Shown here: positions 13,206 to 16,455 of the stretch, piece after piece
Layout of the letters: every line of letters starts with the position of its first letter
Position numbering within the stretch: position 1 is the stretch's first letter
DNA from: an uncultured Eubacteriales bacterium
GTDB lineage: Bacteria; Bacillota; Clostridia; Oscillospirales; Oscillospiraceae
Direction: 5' to 3'
Assembly (NCBI GenBank): GCA_900545515.1
Contig: UQZA01000047.1
Span: forward strand, 1-16,455
Length of the DNA: 16,455 nt
The notes under the pieces: generated by a model
The model's input: only the letters and a program-made list of their open reading frames with translations
Databases searched by the model: none
What the model was told of the DNA's origin: nothing
Program-made: the position numbers and the translations under genes

Positions 13206-15924
13206 ATGAACGTTCCCTCCTCATTTCCACGGGCGTGCCAGGGTCACAGCAAGGAAACACTGCCCGCATGCCCAGGTCCTGCAGGTTTTTCAGATAGCGC
13301 AGAATGTCACAGGTCTGATATCGCTTTTTCCCGTCGGCATCCAGCTGCGCGTCCAGCGTCCGGAATAACAATGCGTATTCAAATTCCAGGGAGGTGTCAA
13401 AGATGCCCAAGTCATCTGTGTTGACGCACACCTCCATCTGGCGGCAAAGCTGCCGGTCTGCAGCAACTCCAAGACCGCTGTCATAAAAGCGGAAAATGGG
13501 GTGCTTCTCATAGGTTTCGAAGGTGCCAATCAGCACATTGGAGGTGGGGTTGCACTCCACAGCAATGCCCCGGCGCTCAATATGCTCCTGCATAACGTCC
13601 TGGACCTGGCGCATCAGTCGGATATACTCCGGTGAAATGGTCACCTCGCATACCTCCGCCCCTCGTCTTTTTACCTCGCTACCATAATGATAGTAGGAAT
13701 ACATGCCGGCCATTGCCGGATTCTTGCGGTAGGTGTCCCATTCATCCCGGCCAAGGAAATACCGATCATAGGGCCCGTATCCCAATCCCGAACGGGAAAA
13801 TTTGGTATCGCGGTACAAAGAGGGGTCGTCCCCCCGGAGCTGCATACAGCAGTGGTACTCCGTCAGGGTGATCATCCACCGGTTGTTCCGGATCACATCG
13901 CCGTAAATCTCCAGCAGCAAAATTTCCGCTTCCTTCTTCAGCAGTCCATACATGTGCGGGTCAATGTGGGTTCCCAGCTCCCGGCCCCGATACAGCAGCC
14001 AGACCAGATCGTCCAGGCGCTGCTGCTTTGGCATGAAAATGCGGCTGCCCTTCTTGGCATAGTGCACCTCCGGCGCAATGCCCAAGCCCAAAGCGTGGCC
14101 CAGCCGGTCGCCCCGGCGGTAATCCAGAAATTCTATGGTCTCATCTATGGCCCGCAACGCACTGGCAATGTCCAGAAAGTCCTCCCCCACATGGTAGGTG
14201 GCGGACAGTCTGGGGGAGACCGGTGGGAGAAACATGCTCTCCTTGGCAAACTCCTGGCTCTTGAAATTCCGCAAAAACCGGAAGGCAGGGGCAAACACCT
14301 CTGGCGGGCAGTGAACCTCGTTGTTTGCCGCATCCACGCCTCGAATTCGGCTGCGCAAATATGGGGAAGTGCTCAACGCCCGGGCCAACGCCAAAGCCTG
14401 ACGCCGGACATCTCGCCGCAGGCCCTCGTGACGGCAGCGCGACACGAGGGGCAGGTCTTTGGGATCGATATCGGGGCGCTTGATAAAGTGCAGAACATAA
14501 AAATAAGATCTTTCCTGCAAGGGAGGCTCTATCCCAGGGCTGCCAAACTCCTGCCGGATTCTGCTCCTAGCGCGTGCGTTCTCCTGGTCGGCAAATTCCT
14601 TGTACCAATCCTGCTCCTGTATCCTTCTTTTGAGCTCCCGGGGCGTAGCCTTCGGCCCGATCCGGGCCTCCAGGGAGGTCACAGAGCCCATGGACAGTGG
14701 GCCATTCAGCCCCATCCGGGTAGCCTCCACCCAATAGCAGTTACGGCCCAGCAGCTCACCCTTGCGGACTTCATAATCGGCAAAGTTTGCGAAGCCCACC
14801 TGGCCGTTCACCTGTATCATTTCGCTTCGGAACTGAAGCTTCAGCTGCAGATAGAGGAAGAAGACCAGCCTGTCCTTCTGGGTGAATTGGCCCTCCAAAC
14901 AGGCCCGGAAGCAGCAGTACAGAAGGCGCCGCTCCCCTGCCAGGCTGCGGTAGGGTGCATTGGGCGCGGCGTGGAAGGTGCTGTGGTCCAGGGCATAATC
15001 CAGGCAGGCGGTCCCACCTTCCGGCTGGGGTACCTGGGCGCCATAGACAGCCCGCAGAATGGCAATATCCTTATAAGCCCGCAACTCTGGAGCAAGGCCG
15101 GAGAAATTGGTCCATTGGTCCCCCTTCCCGTCATCTCGTCTGCAGTCTTGCCTTGTGCCATCTTGCTCGCACAAATCCTTCCGCCTCCCATTCCGGATGC
15201 AAAACCGCCGGAAGAGGTAGCTGCGGCAAAAGGCCGCATAGCGAACCCGGTCTTGCATGGTCAGGAGACTGTCCTCCGGTCCCCGGACCATAGCCGGGCG
15301 GAGGAAATGGGGAAAGGCCTTCACCAGCTCCCTCAGGGCCTGCGGATCATTCATCAGGCTGCACCAGGACAGGGCGAAGGTCTGGGTGGAGCCAAAGAGG
15401 TGGCAGTGGTTTTCCGCTATCCCCTGCTGAAGCTGCAAATTCAGGGCGGCATAATTGGTCCGGATGACCGCACGCCAGGTGAAATCCCTCCGTGTCACCC
15501 AGTGCTTCAGGTCTTCAGAAGCCAAATAGGCGCACACAAATACGTCCTGGCCCAGGGTGTGGAACGCTTTTCGCCACTCCAGCACCCGCTCCACCTTGCA
15601 CTGAGGCTCCTCCCCAGCCTGGGTCAGGAGCCGCCGGGCCGCGCTCAGCAGCAGGCCAATGGTCATGGTGGGCAGATCCAGGTCCTTCCGCTCCGCCCCA
15701 CCGCCAATCAATCCAGCCGCCTCCTCCCTGAGGCGGCTGAAAATCAATCTGTGTTCATCCTGGGAGTACTCCGGCAGGTTCCCGGCGGCAAATTGGAGAA
15801 ATGCCTCTTCCCCCTCCGACTGGACAGCTGGATTCCAAGCGCCTGAGCAAATCCATCGCAACACCCGCTCCGAGGGAATCCGGCGGAGGAGTACTTCCAG
15901 GGCTTTGGTGTCAATCTCTGTCAT
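13171..15924 (-). CDS. rdrB: RdrB-like adenosine deaminase superfamily protein (RADAR-type defence)
   Basis: The 917-residue protein has the full deaminase signature in order: ENHCHLFGST with the metal pair H173 and H175; YHVGEDF with H578 and the proton-transfer E581; GDRLGHALG with H610; ECNPTSN near 805; and NTDDLG with D837 and D838. Ordinary adenosine deaminases are ~350 residues. Here a 172-residue N-terminal region precedes the first motif, with ~400 residues between the first and second and ~225 between GH and DD. This size and plan match RdrB of RADAR, a deaminase that converts adenosine to inosine (RNA or nucleotides) during phage infection and assembles into a large cage. AGGGGGG precedes the ATG by about 6 nt. 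An ORF ends 18 nt upstream and the membrane-protein gene overlaps its 3' end. The superfamily call is firm; RdrB is likely but from motif and context only. No RdrA ATPase is in the window. Confidence 0.75.
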   Translation of the reverse strand: MTEIDTKALEVLLRRIPSERVLRWICSGAWNPAVQSEGEEAFLQFAAGNLPEYSQDEHRLIFSRLREEAAGLIGGGAERKDLDLPTMTIGLLLSAARRLLTQAGEEPQCKVERVLEWRKAFHTLGQDVFVCAYLASEDLKHWVTRRDFTWRAVIRTNYAALNLQLQQGIAENHCHLFGSTQTFALSWCSLMNDPQALRELVKAFPHFLRPAMVRGPEDSLLTMQDRVRYAAFCRSYLFRRFCIRNGRRKDLCEQDGTRQDCRRDDGKGDQWTNFSGLAPELRAYKDIAILRAVYGAQVPQPEGGTACLDYALDHSTFHAAPNAPYRSLAGERRLLYCCFRACLEGQFTQKDRLVFFLYLQLKLQFRSEMIQVNGQVGFANFADYEVRKGELLGRNCYWVEATRMGLNGPLSMGSVTSLEARIGPKATPRELKRRIQEQDWYKEFADQENARARSRIRQEFGSPGIEPPLQERSYFYVLHFIKRPDIDPKDLPLVSRCRHEGLRRDVRRQALALARALSTSPYLRSRIRGVDAANNEVHCPPEVFAPAFRFLRNFKSQEFAKESMFLPPVSPRLSATYHVGEDFLDIASALRAIDETIEFLDYRRGDRLGHALGLGIAPEVHYAKKGSRIFMPKQQRLDDLVWLLYRGRELGTHIDPHMYGLLKKEAEILLLEIYGDVIRNNRWMITLTEYHCCMQLRGDDPSLYRDTKFSRSGLGYGPYDRYFLGRDEWDTYRKNPAMAGMYSYYHYGSEVKRRGAEVCEVTISPEYIRLMRQVQDVMQEHIERRGIAVECNPTSNVLIGTFETYEKHPIFRFYDSGLGVAADRQLCRQMEVCVNTDDLGIFDTSLEFEYALLFRTLDAQLDADGKKRYQTCDILRYLKNLQDLGMRAVFPCCDPGTPVEMRRERSYGGFYQGPEYH

Positions 15925-15942
15925 GTACGTCCCCCCTGAGGC

Positions 15943-16299
15943 TTATGTTGGAGTGCTATTGGAAGGCGCTCCTTCTCCACCCTCCATAGCAGCCATGGCT
16001 TGCTGTGCTTGAGCGTCCGGGTTCGCTGCATCGGCTTGCGTTGTCGTCCCTTTGGGTTTCTTCGCCTCCCATTGGGGATTTGCCCTCTTGTTGCGATGGC
16101 TTTTTTGCAGTATGTGCAGCATACATTGAGCAACATCGATATCTCCTATTACCGCCTTTTTAATGCCAGTGTACCGGAACGATACCGAAATTCCATTAAA
16201 TTTATTGGCATCAAATAATTCCGGCTTTTTTGAGTCTAATTTTCTTCTCATCATGCTAGAGTTAATATTTCCTATTTCTTCATCTATCAACCTATACAT
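15943..16299 (-). CDS. Unrecognised 118-residue ORF upstream of the deaminase, possibly a gene remnant
   Basis: The frame from ATG 16299 stops 18 nt before the deaminase start. Its first ~75 residues (MYRLIDEEIGNINSS onward, with NKFNGISVSFRYTGIKKAVI) come from AT-rich DNA. The rest is a low-complexity Ala/Gln/Lys/Pro tail ending GAPSNSTPT from GC-rich DNA, so the composition changes inside the gene. No good ribosome binding site precedes 16299. The frame is open for 12 more codons upstream, with a plausible-looking sequence (IFIGKLLVD), back to a TAG at 16336-16338. It may be the 3' end of a longer broken gene, or a small real component of the deaminase operon. No ATPase motif is visible, and I do not recognise the family. 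Confidence 0.45.
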   Translation of the reverse strand: MYRLIDEEIGNINSSMMRRKLDSKKPELFDANKFNGISVSFRYTGIKKAVIGDIDVAQCMLHILQKSHRNKRANPQWEAKKPKGTTTQADAANPDAQAQQAMAAMEGGEGAPSNSTPT

Positions 16300-16455
16300 A
16301 TCGACGAGCAGTTTTCCAATAAATATGCAGTTATCCTACACGTTATCTTTAATCTTATATTTAATTTCATTTTGTATAAACTTAAAAATATGATCCTGTA
16401 CATCCCAGTGCTTTTGCAATCTCCAGTACGATACTGCTCTTTATATCAATTCGAT
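16300..16455 (-). other. AT-rich, low-coding segment with possible HTH fragment
   Basis: This end of the window is about one third GC, against about 60% elsewhere. On the minus strand a 23-codon open stretch at 16382-16453, coming from beyond the edge, reads RIDIKSSIVLEIAKALGCTG and ends SYF-stop, which looks like the last helices of an XRE-type helix-turn-helix repressor. This is a resemblance only. Another minus frame is open for about 33 codons up to the TAG at 16336-16338. Confidence 0.3.

Noticed and set aside
13687..15846. 719-codon plus-strand open frame
   Set aside because: It mirrors the RdrB-like gene; the minus strand carries the deaminase motifs and this frame has none.
1..16455. 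CRISPR arrays, tRNA or rRNA genes, insertion sequences
   Set aside because: No regularly spaced repeats, tRNA-like cloverleafs, rRNA sequence or transposase genes with flanking inverted repeats were seen on either strand.

Overview
The window is GC-rich (roughly 60%) chromosomal DNA that reads like a spore-forming gut Firmicute of the Oscillospiraceae/Ruminococcaceae type (Flavonifractor, Oscillibacter and Lawsonibacter are the kind of genus meant). The grounds are strong Shine-Dalgarno sites, an NfnAB pair, a DUF1292 protein, a secreted protein with a typical clostridial signal peptide, and a Firmicutes-style 6S RNA candidate. The genus is inference. The last ~320 bases are clearly AT-rich (about one third GC), which marks a composition boundary and probably an acquired segment.

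Layout. 1-5509 (minus) is the 5' 1836 codons of a very large secreted surface protein, cut by the window edge. It has a signal peptide, four tandem ~145-residue modules, a DPT linker, Ig-like domains, a PHP-type (CehA/McbA-like) metallohydrolase domain, OB-like domains and the start of a coiled coil. 5510-5846 is a divergent promoter region with a consensus sigma-A promoter for nfnA-nfnB (5847-8103, plus), the electron-bifurcating NADH-dependent ferredoxin:NADP oxidoreductase. This operon ends in a strong hairpin terminator at 8163-8205. Then come a 75-residue protein with a TTG start (8321), a DUF1292 protein (8640) and a ~193-nt rod-shaped RNA that fits 6S RNA (8945-9137) with a following hairpin.

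9256-10312 (minus) is a two-gene operon: a HIT-family hydrolase, then a CofE/F420-0:glutamate-ligase-like protein. A GNAT acetyltransferase (10621-11262, minus) is divergent from a thioredoxin-reductase-like flavoprotein (11333-12259, plus), whose ribosome binding site lies inside a hairpin.

12273-16299 (minus) is the accessory region and the most interesting part. A 917-residue adenosine-deaminase-superfamily protein with all the ADA metal and catalytic motifs, but with large insertions, resembles RdrB of the RADAR anti-phage system. Its 3' end overlaps a six-helix membrane protein by 35 nt. Upstream, instead of the AAA+ ATPase RdrA that normally precedes RdrB, there is only a 118-codon ORF straddling the GC/AT boundary, then AT-rich DNA with broken reading frames. 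This suggests either a RADAR-like system lacking an adjacent RdrA, or one whose other component lies beyond the window.
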